Assembly: GCF_020907985.1 (NCBI RefSeq)
Contig: NZ_JAJJPA010000001.1
Span: 186,001 to 250,000 of the forward strand
Reading direction: 5' to 3'
Origin: Kitasatospora humi
GTDB taxonomy: Bacteria; Actinomycetota; Actinomycetes; Streptomycetales; Streptomycetaceae
DNA: 64,000 bases
Below are positions 54,719 through 64,000 of the stretch, in pieces (the stretch's first letter is position 1; every line of letters starts with the position of its first letter). The notes below the pieces were generated by a model. It was not told the DNA's origin, made no database searches, and saw nothing but the letters and a program-made list of their open reading frames with translations. A program made the position numbers and the translations under genes.

Positions 54719-54752
54719 TCTTTTGTTTTCCACCCTTTCGGAAGGTTTTCGC

Positions 54753-55019
54753 GTGTCCTCTTCCATGACCGCGCCCGAGGGCATCATCAACCCGCCGATC
54801 GACGAGCTGCTTGAGGCCACGGACTCCAAGTACAGCCTGGTGATCTACGCGGCCAAGCGTGCCCGCCAGATCAACGCGTACTACTCGCAGCTCGGCGAGG
54901 GCCTGCTGGAGTACGTCGGCCCGCTGGTCGACACCCACGTGCACGAGAAGCCGCTGTCGATCGCGCTGCGCGAGATCAACGCCGGCATGCTGACCGCCGA
55001 GGCGGTCGACGCGGCCTGA
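54753..55019 (+). CDS. rpoZ: DNA-directed RNA polymerase omega subunit
   Basis: 88-aa omega subunit that helps beta-prime assembly. The highly conserved [20 protein letters not shown] and [19 protein letters not shown] are intact. GTG at 54753 behind GGAAGG; an in-frame ATG at 54723 has no support. Because ppGpp binding sites on RNA polymerase differ among phyla, a direct link to relA here is not implied. Confidence 0.96.
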   Translation: MSSSMTAPEGIINPPIDELLEATDSKYSLVIYAAKRARQINAYYSQLGEGLLEYVGPLVDTHVHEKPLSIALREINAGMLTAEAVDAA

Positions 55020-55027
55020 CGGCCCCT

Positions 55028-55063
55028 CAAGGGGCCCACCGGATCCGTCCGGTGGGCCCCTTG
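55028..55063 (+). terminator. gmk-rpoZ terminator
   Basis: Perfect 15-bp stem (55028-55042 with 55049-55063) and a 6-nt loop, 8 bp after the rpoZ stop. Confidence 0.88.
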
Positions 55064-55099
55064 GTGCTTCCCGCGGCGGCCGGGCTCTATGGTGATGGC

Positions 55100-56320
55100 G
55101 TGAGCGAGACTTCTCCCCAGAGCCAGCCCCGTGTCGTCCTCGGCGTGAGTGGCGGGATCGCCGCCTACAAGGCCTGTGAGCTGCTGCGCCGGTTCACCGA
55201 GTCGGGCCACCAGGTGACCGTGGTGCCGACCGCGGCCGCCCTGCACTTCGTCGGGGAGGCGACCTGGGCGGCGCTGTCCGGGCGCCCGGCGGCCACCGAG
55301 ACCTGGGAGCGGGTGCACGAGGTCCCGCACGTGCGGATCGGGCAGCAGGCCGACCTGGTGGTCGTCGCCCCCGCCACCGCCGACCTGCTGGCCAAGGCGG
55401 CCCACGGCATGGCGGACGACCTGCTCACCAACACCCTGCTCACGGCCCGCTGCCCGGTGGTCTTCGCGCCCGCGATGCACACCGAGATGTGGGAGCACCC
55501 GGCCACCCAGGAGAACGTCGCCACGCTGCGCCGGCGCGGTGCCGTGGTGCTGGAGCCGGCGGTCGGCCGGCTGACCGGCAAGGACACCGGCAAGGGCCGG
55601 CTGCCGGACCCGGACGCCATCTTCGCCGCCTGTCGCCGGGTGCTGGTCCGCGGCGCCGGAGTGGCCGACCTGGCCGGGCGCCACGTGGTGGTGTCGGCCG
55701 GCGGCACCCGCGAGCCGCTGGACCCGGTGCGGTTTCTGGGCAACCGCTCCTCCGGCAAGCAGGGCTACGCGCTGGCCGCCGCCGCGGCCGCCCGCGGGGC
55801 CCGGGTCACCCTGCTGTCCGCCAACGTGTCACTGCCGGCCCCCGCCGGGGTCGACGTGATCCCGGTCGCCACGGCCCTGGAGCTGCGGGAGGCGGCCGTC
55901 AAGGTGGCACCCGAGGCGGACGTGGTGGTGATGGCGGCCGCCGTCGCGGACTTCCGGCCCGCCGCCTACGCCACGGGGAAGATCAAGAAGGTCGAGGGCG
56001 AGGAGCCGGCGCCCGTCGCCCTCGTCCGCAATCCGGACATCCTGGCCGAACTGTCCGCGGCTCGCGGCCGTCCGGGCCAGTTGGTGGTGGGCTTCGCCGC
56101 CGAGACCGACCAGGTGCTGGCGCACGGCCGGGCCAAGCTGGCTCGCAAGGGCTGCGACCTGCTGGTGGTCAATGAGGTCGGCGACGGCAAGGCCTTCGGT
56201 ATGGACACGAACGAAGCCGTCATCCTGGGGGCGGACGGCAGTGAGACGCCAGTGCCGCCGGGCCCCAAGGAGGAGCTCGCGGACGCGATCTGGGACCAGG
56301 TGGTGGCCCGGCTCGGCTGA
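55100..56320 (+). CDS. coaBC: Bifunctional phosphopantothenoylcysteine decarboxylase/phosphopantothenate--cysteine ligase
   Basis: 406-aa coenzyme A enzyme. N-terminal flavin decarboxylase CoaC (LGVSGGIAAYKACELLRRF, about 13-31) with active-site His in EVPHVRIG and the PAMHTEMW motif, then CTP-dependent CoaB (VSAGGTREPLDPVRFLGNRS, about 196; AAVADFRP, about 290). GTG at 55100: a TATGGT element (55088-55093) ends 6 bp upstream and no Shine-Dalgarno site is present, so it is probably leaderless. Confidence 0.95.
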   Translation: MSETSPQSQPRVVLGVSGGIAAYKACELLRRFTESGHQVTVVPTAAALHFVGEATWAALSGRPAATETWERVHEVPHVRIGQQADLVVVAPATADLLAKAAHGMADDLLTNTLLTARCPVVFAPAMHTEMWEHPATQENVATLRRRGAVVLEPAVGRLTGKDTGKGRLPDPDAIFAACRRVLVRGAGVADLAGRHVVVSAGGTREPLDPVRFLGNRSSGKQGYALAAAAAARGARVTLLSANVSLPAPAGVDVIPVATALELREAAVKVAPEADVVVMAAAVADFRPAAYATGKIKKVEGEEPAPVALVRNPDILAELSAARGRPGQLVVGFAAETDQVLAHGRAKLARKGCDLLVVNEVGDGKAFGMDTNEAVILGADGSETPVPPGPKEELADAIWDQVVARLG

Positions 56321-56416
56321 GTCGGAAGCGGTGGATCCCCGGGCCGCCGGCGGTCCCGGTGATCATTTTGACGACCAATGGCTGAGACGCCGCGTGAACT
56401 GGCCGGGTAGTGAGTA

Positions 56417-56488
56417 TTGAACGCCGATAGCTGACCGTTACACTCCAAGGCATCAAGTCTTTCCGGATGCCCCGGTCCTGTCCGGGGC
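56417..56488 (+). promoter_or_regulatory. metK promoter and leader hairpin
   Basis: TTGAAC (56417-56422) and TACACT (56439-56444) with a 16-bp spacer form the best two-hexamer promoter in this part of the window. The leader of about 75 nt holds a 7-bp hairpin (56469-56475 with 56482-56488). I looked for SAM riboswitch consensus elements and did not recognise any. Confidence 0.6.
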
Positions 56489-56524
56489 GTTCAGTCAGCA
56501 GCCGCTGCAACCCCAGGGAGCGCT

Positions 56525-57721
<1,197 letters not shown>

Positions 57722-57740
57722 CCCCGCCTGAGCCGTGCAC

Positions 57741-57776
57741 GCGGTGGCCGTCCCCTGTCGAGGGGGCGGCCACCGC
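57741..57776 (+). terminator. metK terminator
   Basis: 15-pair stem (57741-57755 with 57762-57776, one G-T) and a 6-nt loop, 20 bp after the metK stop. Its loop plus right arm is repeated twice downstream. Confidence 0.85.
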
Positions 57777-57838
57777 CGTTGTTGTCGAGGGGCGGCCACC
57801 GCCGTTGTCTGCGAGGGGGCGGCCACCGCCGTTGTCTG
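57756..57838 (+). repeat. Three-unit 26-27-bp tandem repeat of the metK terminator arm
   Basis: Three near-identical units beginning at about 57756, 57783 and 57810, each holding a CGAGGGG run, GGCCACCGCCG and TTGT. The first unit is the loop and 3' arm of the metK terminator. The array lies between the terminator and the PriA-like gene. Confidence 0.8.
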
Positions 57839-57868
57839 TCCGACCGCTGTGGTACGACTGAACCCGAG

Positions 57869-59950
57869 ATGAGCAGCGAGAACGCCCCCGAGAGCGGGCA
57901 GCCCGAGCAGTTGGCGCTGATCCGCGAGACGGTCCGCCGGGCCAAGCCGCGCACCTGGCGGGGGGCGCATCTGGCCGAGGAGCTGCCGGTCGCCCGGGTG
58001 GTGGTCGACAAGGGGCTGCTCCACCTCGACCGGTACTACGACTACGCCGTCCCGGTGGCCATGGCCGAGGCCGCGCAGCCCGGGGTGCGGGTACGGGTGC
58101 GGTTCGGGGCCCGGATGACCTCGGCCGGGCGGCGCGAGGGCGGCGAGCTGCACGACGGGTTCATCGTGGCCCGGCTGCCGGTCAGCGACTACCCCGGAGT
58201 GCTGGCCCCGCTGGCGCAGGTGCTGTCGCCCGAGCGGGTGCTGACGCCTGCGCTGCTCAAGCTCAGCCGGACCATCGCCGACCGCTACGCCGGCACCCTG
58301 GCCGATGTGCTGCAGCTGGCCGTGCCACCCCGGCACGCCAAGGCCGAGGCCGAGCCGTCACCGGCGCCGCTGCCGCCGCCCCCGGCGCCCGACCCGGGCA
58401 GCTGGCGGCGCTACCAGCAGGGCCCGGAGTTCCTCGCCGCGCTGGTCGGCGGGCACGCGCCGCGCGCCGTCTGGACGGCGCTGCCCGGGCCGACCTGGCC
58501 CGATGAGATCGCCCGCGCGGTGGCCGGCACGCTGGCCGGCGGGCGCGGCGCGCTGGTGGTGCTGCCGGACGGGCGGGCCGTGGCCCGCGTCGACCAGGCG
58601 CTCGCCCGACTGCTGGGCGGTTCGGACCGCCACGTCGTCCTCACCGCGGACCTCGGTCCGCGCGAACGCTACCGGAACTGGCTCGCCGTCAGCAGGGGCT
58701 CGGTGCACGCCGTGATCGGCACCCGGGCCACCGTCTTCGCGCCCGTGCACGACCTGGGGCTGCTGGTGGTCTGGTCGGACGGCGACAGCAGCCACAGCGA
58801 CCCGCGGGCCCCGCACCCGCACGTCCGCGAGGTGGCGCTGCTGCGGGCGGCCGACGAGGGCGCGGCCGTGCTGCTCGGCGGCCTGTCGACAACCGTCGAG
58901 GGTGCCCAGCTGCTGGCCACCGGGTGGGCCCGCCCGCTGGTCGCCGAGCGGGCCGTGGTGCGCGCCACCGCCCCCCAGGTGCGCACCGTGACCGACACCG
59001 ACCAGGCGCGGGACGCGGCCGCCCAGGCCGCCCGGCTGCCCACGGTGGCGTGGCAGGCGGCCCGCGAGGCGCTGCGCTCCGGCCCGGTCCTGGTGCAGGT
59101 GCCCCGGCGCGGCTACGTGCCCAGGCTGGCCTGCGAGCGCTGCCGGGAGCCGGCGCGGTGTGCGCACTGCGCCGGCCGGCTGGAGGCGGTGGGCGCGGGG
59201 CAGGCGTTGCGCTGCGCCTGGTGCGGGGTCGAGGAGGGCGACTGGCACTGCGTGGAGTGCGGGTCGTTCCGATTGCGGGCGCAGGTGGTCGGGGCCCGGC
59301 GGACCGCGGAGGAGCTGGGCAAGGCGTTCCCCGGGATCCCGGTGCGGGCCTCGGGGCGGGACGCGGTGCTGGCCGAGGTCTCCGGCGAGCCGGCGCTGGT
59401 GATCTCCACGCCGGGGGCCGAGCCGGTGGCCGAGGGCGGCTACGCCGCCGCCCTGCTGCTGGACGGCTGGGCACTGCTCAACCGCCCCGACCTGCGCGCC
59501 GCCGAGGAGGCGCTGCGGCTCTGGCTGGCGGCGGCCGCACTGGTGCGGTCGGCCGAGCAGGGCGGCACGGTGGTGGTCGTGGCCGAGCCGACGGCCCGCC
59601 CGGTACAGGCGCTGGTCCGCTGGGATCCGCTCGGGCACGCCGGGTCGGAGCTGGCGGAGCGGGCGCAGTTGGGCTTCCCGCCGGTCTCCCGGATGGCCTC
59701 GGTCACCGGCACCCCGACCGCCGTCGCGGACTTGCTGGGCCTGGTCCGGCTGCCCGAAGGGGCCGATGTGCTGGGCCCGGTGCCGCTGCCGCCGCTGCGC
59801 GGCGAGGAGCAGGAGCGTGCACTGCTGCGGGTGCGGCCCGGGCAGGGCGGCGCGCTGGCGGCCGCGCTGAAGGCGGCGCAGATCGCGCGACTGGCGCTGC
59901 GGGGGTCGGAACCGGTCAAGGTGCGGATCGATCCGACGGACATCGGATGA
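57869..59950 (+). CDS. priA: PriA-like primosomal protein lacking helicase motifs
   Basis: 693-aa homologue of the replication-restart protein. The N-terminal 3' DNA-end-binding domain (VVDKGLLHLDRYYDYAVP, about 46) and the eight zinc-ligand Cys (422, 425, 431, 434, 449, 452, 461, 464) are intact. In contrast, the Walker A position reads ALPGPTWPDE (about 204) rather than GxTGSGKT, and the DEEH position reads WSDGD (about 302), so ATP hydrolysis and unwinding are not expected. Actinobacterial PriA proteins are commonly described as probable non-helicase forms. Start ATG 57869 lies 10 bp after a TACGACT element. Confidence 0.88.
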   Translation: MSSENAPESGQPEQLALIRETVRRAKPRTWRGAHLAEELPVARVVVDKGLLHLDRYYDYAVPVAMAEAAQPGVRVRVRFGARMTSAGRREGGELHDGFIVARLPVSDYPGVLAPLAQVLSPERVLTPALLKLSRTIADRYAGTLADVLQLAVPPRHAKAEAEPSPAPLPPPPAPDPGSWRRYQQGPEFLAALVGGHAPRAVWTALPGPTWPDEIARAVAGTLAGGRGALVVLPDGRAVARVDQALARLLGGSDRHVVLTADLGPRERYRNWLAVSRGSVHAVIGTRATVFAPVHDLGLLVVWSDGDSSHSDPRAPHPHVREVALLRAADEGAAVLLGGLSTTVEGAQLLATGWARPLVAERAVVRATAPQVRTVTDTDQARDAAAQAARLPTVAWQAAREALRSGPVLVQVPRRGYVPRLACERCREPARCAHCAGRLEAVGAGQALRCAWCGVEEGDWHCVECGSFRLRAQVVGARRTAEELGKAFPGIPVRASGRDAVLAEVSGEPALVISTPGAEPVAEGGYAAALLLDGWALLNRPDLRAAEEALRLWLAAAALVRSAEQGGTVVVVAEPTARPVQALVRWDPLGHAGSELAERAQLGFPPVSRMASVTGTPTAVADLLGLVRLPEGADVLGPVPLPPLRGEEQERALLRVRPGQGGALAAALKAAQIARLALRGSEPVKVRIDPTDIG

Positions 59951-59958
59951 CGCCTGCA

Positions 59959-59985
59959 CGGGAAGTCGGGTGAGCCGACTTCCCG
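59959..59985. terminator. Terminator between the PriA-like and HTH genes
   Basis: Perfect 11-bp stem (59959-59969 with 59975-59985) and a 5-nt loop in the 90-bp convergent gap. Confidence 0.8.
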
Positions 59986-60040
59986 CACAACCGTTGCGCG
60001 CTGCTTGGTCGGTAGGCGGTGGCTGCCGGCTGACGGAACG

Positions 60041-60571
60041 TCAGCTGTGCACCCCGTGCCGGTCCAGCCCGCCCTGCCGCGCGGCCGGGACCGTGCGGGC
60101 CAGGCCACCGGGCGCCGGCTGCGGCGCCTCGTCATCACGCGGCGCGCTGGGGGAGGGCAGGGGCGCTCCCATGCCCTGACCCCCCGGCAAGGCGCCACCG
60201 GCCGCGCCCAGCAGCTCGGAGGCCGAGCGCCGCATCCCGTACCGCCGGTGCACCGCCTGCTTGGTCACCCCGAGCGCCGACCCCACCGAGTCCCAGGAGA
60301 AGCCCAGCGCCCGGTCGAACTCCACCGCCGCCGCGACCAGCGTCTCCACGCTCTCCCGCAGCTCCTGGGCCAGGCGGACGGTCGGCGCGGGCGCCCGCCC
60401 GTACACCACGAAGCCGCCGGAGCTGCTGGGGCGGCGCGGCCGGTAGACGTTGCCCAGCTGGGCGGTGAGGGTGCGCAGGGCGTCCACCTGGCGGCGGACG
60501 CGTTCGATGTCACGCACCAACAGGTGCAGGCTGGCCCGCGCCCGGGTGTCGTGGTTGATCTGCTCGGCCAT
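60041..60571 (-). CDS. Helix-turn-helix protein of unknown function
   Basis: 176-aa protein. Residues 1-90 are mostly helical with a basic, Pro/Ser-containing loop; residues 88-112 form an HTH ([20 protein letters not shown]) resembling the sigma-70 region-4 type found in small streptomycete DNA-binding proteins; the rest is a Gly/Pro-rich tail. Function unknown. It is divergent from def, and a perfect 10-bp-arm inverted repeat (60605-60630) lies 34 bp upstream of its start, suggesting autoregulation. Confidence 0.75.
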   Translation of the reverse strand: MAEQINHDTRARASLHLLVRDIERVRRQVDALRTLTAQLGNVYRPRRPSSSGGFVVYGRAPAPTVRLAQELRESVETLVAAAVEFDRALGFSWDSVGSALGVTKQAVHRRYGMRRSASELLGAAGGALPGGQGMGAPLPSPSAPRDDEAPQPAPGGLARTVPAARQGGLDRHGVHS

Positions 60572-60604
60572 TGTGCTCAGGCCACCTTCCGGAGTGACTC
60601 TCCT

Positions 60605-60630
60605 CGTTGGTCAATCTCACTTGACCAACG
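60605..60630. promoter_or_regulatory. Operator candidate between the HTH gene and def
   Basis: Perfect inverted repeat CGTTGGTCAA-N6-TTGACCAACG. The right arm contains TTGACC, close to a -35 consensus. Half-site centres are 16 bp apart, suiting a dimer bound on one face. A separate TAGACT (60668-60673) is the likely def -10. Confidence 0.7.
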
Positions 60631-60706
60631 CGGGACCATGCCCCGGGGTCACGCGTACCGCACCAACTAGACTGACAAGCTGTGCCGTCTGAGAGGGAGC
60701 TGCCCC

Positions 60707-61252
60707 GTGGCGATCCAGCCGATCCGGATCTTCGGCGACCCGGTGCTACGCGCCAAGGCGCAGCCGGTGACCACCTTCGACAAGGAGCTGCGCAACCTGG
60801 TCAAGGACCTCACCGACACCATGCTCGACGCCCCCGGCGCCGGCCTGGCAGCCCCTCAACTGGGCATCTCGCTGAGGGTGTTCACCTATCACGTGGATGG
60901 CGTCACGGGGCACCTGATCAACCCCGACCTGAGCCTCAGCGATGACGAGCAGGAGGGCCCCGAGGGCTGCCTCTCGCTGCCCGGCCTGCGGTTCGACACC
61001 CGGCGCGCCCACGGAGTGGTGGCCCGCGGCTTCAACCAGTACGGCGACCCGGTGACCATCGAGGGCACCCAGCTGCTCGCCCGCTGCATCCAGCACGAGA
61101 CCGACCACCTGGACGGGATCATCTTCATCGACCGCCTCGACCGGGAACGCCGCAAGGAGGCGCTGCGCGCCATCCGCGAGGCCGACTGGGGCGGGCAGCC
61201 GGCCCCCGAGGTGCGGATATCCCCGCACCGCACCTTCGGCCCGATCAGCTGA
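60707..61252 (+). CDS. def: Peptide deformylase
   Basis: 181-aa metalloenzyme removing the N-formyl group from new proteins. Motifs 1-3 are intact: GAGLAAPQLG (about 45), EGCLSLPG with the metal Cys (about 86) and QHETDHLDG with two metal His (about 128). GTG with GAGAGGGAG about 7 bp ahead. fmt follows 86 bp later; the pair covers formylation and deformylation. Confidence 0.95.
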   Translation: MAIQPIRIFGDPVLRAKAQPVTTFDKELRNLVKDLTDTMLDAPGAGLAAPQLGISLRVFTYHVDGVTGHLINPDLSLSDDEQEGPEGCLSLPGLRFDTRRAHGVVARGFNQYGDPVTIEGTQLLARCIQHETDHLDGIIFIDRLDRERRKEALRAIREADWGGQPAPEVRISPHRTFGPIS

Positions 61253-61338
61253 CCTGACCCAGGCCCGCTCTCCGCTTCTCCGCTCCTCGCCCTCCGCTCT
61301 CGCTCTTCCGACTCTTGAACTTCTGAAAGGCCGCCACC

Positions 61339-62274
61339 TTGCGTCTCGTCTTCGCCGGCACCCCCGACGTCGCCGTCCCCGCCCTGGAGGCCCTGCTGGC
61401 CTCCGACCGGCACGAGGTGGTCGCGGTGGTCACCCGGCCCGACGCCCCCGCCGGGCGCGGGCGCAAGCTGGTGGCCAGCCCCGTCGGGCAGCGGGCGGCC
61501 GAAGCCGGGATCGAGGTGCTGAAGCCGGAGAAGCCGAGCGACCCGGAGTTCCTCGCCCGGCTGACCGAGCTGGCCCCCGACTGCTGCCCGGTGGTCGCCT
61601 ACGGCGCACTGCTGCGCGAGCCGGCGCTCGCCATCCCCGAGCACGGCTGGGTCAACCTGCACTTCTCGCTGCTGCCCGCCTGGCGCGGCGCGGCGCCGGT
61701 GCAGCACGCGGTGCTGGCCGGCGACCAGGTGACCGGCGCCTCCACCTTCCTGATCGAGCGGGGCCTCGACTCCGGCCCGGTGTACGGCGTGATCACCGAG
61801 GAGGTCCGGCCCACCGACACCAGCGGCGAGCTGCTCGACCGGCTCGCCCGGGCCGGCGCCGGCCTGCTCACCGCCACCATGGACGGCATCGAGGACGGCA
61901 CCCTGGTCGCCCGCCCGCAGCCCGCCGAAGGCATCACCCTGGCCCCGAAGATCACCGTCGAGGACGCCCGGATCGACTGGTCCCACCCCGCCCTGCGGAT
62001 CGACCGGGTGGTGCGCGGCTGCGCCCCGGCGCCCGGCGCCTGGACCACTTTCCGCGGCGAGCGGCTCAAGGTCGCGGGACCGGTCAAGCTGCTCCCCGGG
62101 CAGAGTGAGCTGGCGGCCGGCGTGCTGGCGGTCGGCAAGAACAGCGTCCGGGTCGGCACCGGCAGCCACGAGATCGAGCTCGGCGACGTGCAGCCGCAGG
62201 GCAAGAAGGCGATGCGGGCGGCCGACTGGGCCCGGGGGGCGCGGATCGAGAGCGGTGAGGAGCTCGGCGGCTGA
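61339..62274 (+). CDS. fmt: Methionyl-tRNA formyltransferase
   Basis: 311-aa enzyme formylating initiator Met-tRNA with 10-formyl-[23 protein letters not shown] start, the formyl-[15 protein letters not shown] loop (about 112) with catalytic Asn/His region (HFSLLP), and the C-terminal tRNA-binding domain are present. TTG start with GAAAGG at 61324-61329 and the standard family N-terminus. rsmB starts 54 bp after. Confidence 0.95.
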   Translation: MRLVFAGTPDVAVPALEALLASDRHEVVAVVTRPDAPAGRGRKLVASPVGQRAAEAGIEVLKPEKPSDPEFLARLTELAPDCCPVVAYGALLREPALAIPEHGWVNLHFSLLPAWRGAAPVQHAVLAGDQVTGASTFLIERGLDSGPVYGVITEEVRPTDTSGELLDRLARAGAGLLTATMDGIEDGTLVARPQPAEGITLAPKITVEDARIDWSHPALRIDRVVRGCAPAPGAWTTFRGERLKVAGPVKLLPGQSELAAGVLAVGKNSVRVGTGSHEIELGDVQPQGKKAMRAADWARGARIESGEELGG

Positions 62275-62328
62275 TCCGCCGGCCGTACCCTTGATCCGTC
62301 AGTCCGCAGCACATTCTCGAGGTCCCCG

Positions 62329-63777
62329 ATGAGCACCACCCCCGCCAAGCGCCCCACCCCCGCCAAGCGCCCCGCCCGCCCGTACCGCCGCCCGAAGAAG
62401 GACCCGGCCCGGATCACCGCCTTCAAGGCCCTGCGCGCCGTCGACGAGCGCGACGCCTACGCCAACCTGGTGCTGCCGCCGCTGCTGCGCGAGGCCGAGA
62501 AGGAGGGCATGGACCGGCGCGACGCCGCGCTGGCCACCGAGCTGGTCTACGGCACGCTGCGCCAGCAGGGCAGCTATGACGCGATCATCGCCGCCTGCAT
62601 CGACCGGCCGCTGCGTGAGGTCGACCCGCCGGTGCTCGACGTGCTGGCGCTCGGCGCCCACCAGCTGCTCGCCACCCGGATCCCGACCCATGCGGCGGTC
62701 TCCGCGACCGTCGAGCTGGCCCGGGCGGTGCTGGGCGACGGGCGGGCCAAGTTCGTCAACGCGGTGCTGCGCCGGATCAGCGCTCAGGACCTGGACGCCT
62801 GGATCGCCCAGGTCGCCCCGCCGTACGAGGAGGACGCCGAGGACCACCTCGCCGTGGTCCACTCGCACCCGCGCTGGGTGGTGGCCGCCCTCTGGGACGC
62901 GCTCGGCCGCTGGCAGCCGGACGCCGCCGGGCGGACCGCGATCGAGGAACTGCTGCGGGCCGACAACGAGCGCCCCGAGGTCACACTGGTGGCGCGGCCG
63001 GGCCGGATCGGGGTCGAGGAGCTGGCCGAGCAGCTCCAGGTCGGCTCCGCGGGCCGCTGGTCGCCGTACGCGCTGCGGCTCGCCGAGGGCGGCGACCCGG
63101 CCGAGCTGGCGGCGGTGCAGCAGAACCGGGCCGGCGTGCAGGACGAGGGCAGCCAGCTGGTCGCGCTCGCCCTCGCGGCGGCGCCCGTGGCGGGCGGCGA
63201 CCGGCTCTGGCTGGACGCGTGCGCCGGGCCCGGCGGCAAGGCCGCGCTGCTGGGTGCGCTGGCCGCCGAGCGCGGTGCCGCCCTGGTGGCCTCCGAGCGG
63301 CAGCCGCACCGGGCCCGGCTGGTGGCCCGTGCCCTGGACGGCAACCCCGGGCCGTACCAGGTGATCACCGCTGACGGGACCAAGCCCGCCTGGCAGCCCG
63401 GCAGTTTCGACCGGGTGCTGGTCGACGTGCCGTGCTCCGGGCTGGGCGCCCTGCGCCGGCGGCCGGAGGCCCGCTGGCGTCGCCGCCCCGAGGATGTCGC
63501 CGGATTCGGCCCGCTCCAGCGCGAGTTGCTGCGCTCGGCGCTTGCGGCGGTGCGGATCGGCGGCGTGGTCGGCTACGCCACCTGCTCGCCGCACCTGGCG
63601 GAGACGCGCAGCGTGGTGGACGACGTGCTGCGCGGCCGCGACGACGTCGAGTGGATCGATGCCCGGCCGCTGCTGCCGGGCATGCCCGGATTGGGCGAGG
63701 GGCCGGACGTGCAGCTGTGGCCGCACCTGCACGGCACCGACGCGATGTACCTGGCGCTGCTGCGGCGAACCTCCTGA
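62329..63777 (+). CDS. rsmB: RsmB/NOP family 16S rRNA m5C967 methyltransferase
   Basis: 482-aa SAM-dependent methyltransferase. A basic N-terminal tail (TPAKRPTPAKRPARPYRRPK) precedes a NusB-like RNA-binding domain (about 30-160) and the Rossmann catalytic domain with DACAGPGGKAALLGAL (SAM loop, about 302), DVPCSGLGALRRRPEARWRR with one catalytic Cys (about 366) and YATCSPH with the other (about 419). ATG with a GAGG site. Confidence 0.94.
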   Translation: MSTTPAKRPTPAKRPARPYRRPKKDPARITAFKALRAVDERDAYANLVLPPLLREAEKEGMDRRDAALATELVYGTLRQQGSYDAIIAACIDRPLREVDPPVLDVLALGAHQLLATRIPTHAAVSATVELARAVLGDGRAKFVNAVLRRISAQDLDAWIAQVAPPYEEDAEDHLAVVHSHPRWVVAALWDALGRWQPDAAGRTAIEELLRADNERPEVTLVARPGRIGVEELAEQLQVGSAGRWSPYALRLAEGGDPAELAAVQQNRAGVQDEGSQLVALALAAAPVAGGDRLWLDACAGPGGKAALLGALAAERGAALVASERQPHRARLVARALDGNPGPYQVITADGTKPAWQPGSFDRVLVDVPCSGLGALRRRPEARWRRRPEDVAGFGPLQRELLRSALAAVRIGGVVGYATCSPHLAETRSVVDDVLRGRDDVEWIDARPLLPGMPGLGEGPDVQLWPHLHGTDAMYLALLRRTS

Positions 63778-63820
63778 CGCTCCGTCAGCCTCCCGGTCAG
63801 GGTGACCCGGGGGGTGCGCG

Positions 63821-64000
63821 ATGGAGGGTCGGCCGGACGCCGCGACGGAGCAGCTGGTGCGCCGGTTCGCGGAACTGCTGGGTGCGGCAGTGCCGTTGAC
63901 GGCGCTGTGGGCGCACGGGTCGCTGGCGCTCGGCGACTACCAGCCCGGGCGCAGCGACTTGGACCTGCTCGCGGTGCTCGAGCGGGCGCCGGACGCCGCC
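63821..64000 (+). CDS. Nucleotidyltransferase-domain protein, 3' end cut by window edge
   Basis: First 60 codons of a gene that continues past the window. The frame shows a nucleotidyltransferase signature, AHGSLALGDYQPGRSDLDLL (GS at 33-34, Asp46 and Asp48 as metal ligands), as in ANT(3'')-type aminoglycoside adenylyltransferases and related enzymes. The ATG at 63821 follows a six-G run (63809-63814). Substrate cannot be judged from this part; it starts 43 bp after rsmB. Confidence 0.7.
   Translation, partial: MEGRPDAATEQLVRRFAELLGAAVPLTALWAHGSLALGDYQPGRSDLDLLAVLERAPDAA

Noticed and set aside
56321..56524. Possible SAM riboswitch upstream of metK
   Set aside because: Only a 7-bp hairpin and an ordinary promoter are visible; no conserved SAM-I, SAM-II or SAM-IV core was recognised.
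63774..63788. Hairpin after rsmB as a terminator
   Set aside because: Only 6 bp long with a 3-nt loop and overlapping the stop codon region; too weak to call.

Overview
The window is from the chromosome of a very GC-rich actinomycete, almost certainly a member of the Streptomycetaceae (Streptomyces or Kitasatospora; the sequence alone does not separate them). The evidence is frequent GTG and TTG starts, third-position GC bias, a complete BldD with its cyclic-di-GMP motif, the actinobacterial integration host factor (mihF) beside gmk and rpoZ, and a gene order I recognise from Streptomyces chromosomes (relA - hisS/aspS - rpsD - alaS/ruvX/mltG/aroE - aroCKB/aroQ - efp/nusB - bldD - pyr operon - gmk/rpoZ/coaBC/metK/priA - def/fmt/rsmB). 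No rRNA, tRNA, IS element, prophage or CRISPR array was seen.

Layout. 1-5.2 kb: (p)ppGpp synthetase/hydrolase relA, then on the minus strand a DUF349 protein and a membrane-anchored cyclophilin. 5.2-9.0 kb: an MBL-fold hydrolase, hisS and aspS as one translationally coupled unit, closed by a strong terminator. 9.0-12.5 kb: a 5'-truncated Uma2-family remnant, ppk2, rarA, and rpsD behind a long structured leader. 12.6-14.8 kb: a large NB-ARC/TPR ATPase of the LuxR/AfsR type without its DNA-binding domain. 14.9-22.2 kb: DUF948 and DUF6167 proteins, alaS, ruvX, mltG, aroE. 22.3-26.1 kb: a small membrane protein and the shikimate operon aroC-aroK-aroB-aroQ.

26.2-39.3 kb is a block of variable, self-contained small units sitting between core blocks: a Pro/Ala-rich P-loop kinase with a Nei-type glycosylase, a GlcP-like sugar permease, a cytochrome P450, a divergent LysG/LysE-type amino-acid export pair, a radical SAM protein with an unusual CX8CX2C cluster motif, an MFS exporter with a MarR regulator and a divergent quinone oxidoreductase, a seven-unit 30-bp tandem repeat, and a lipase-maturation-factor-like membrane protein. 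I consider it accessory by inference from remembered gene order.

39.3-64.0 kb returns to core genes: a degenerate M24 peptidase homologue, efp, nusB, a thioesterase, bldD, then the eight-gene pyrimidine operon pyrR-pyrB-pyrC-(membrane PH-like)-carA-carB-pyrD-pyrF with a PyrR-type RNA hairpin that captures the pyrR ribosome-binding site; then mihF, gmk, rpoZ, coaBC, metK, a PriA homologue without helicase motifs, a divergent HTH gene with a clean operator, def-fmt-rsmB (formyl-methionine cycle and rRNA methylation) and the start of a nucleotidyltransferase cut by the window edge.

No obvious undescribed multi-gene system is present. The points most worth following are the radical SAM protein, two conserved-position enzymes that have lost catalytic residues (M24 and PriA), the HTH-less regulator-like ATPase, the membrane gene inside the pyr operon, the rpsD leader and several clean operator candidates.
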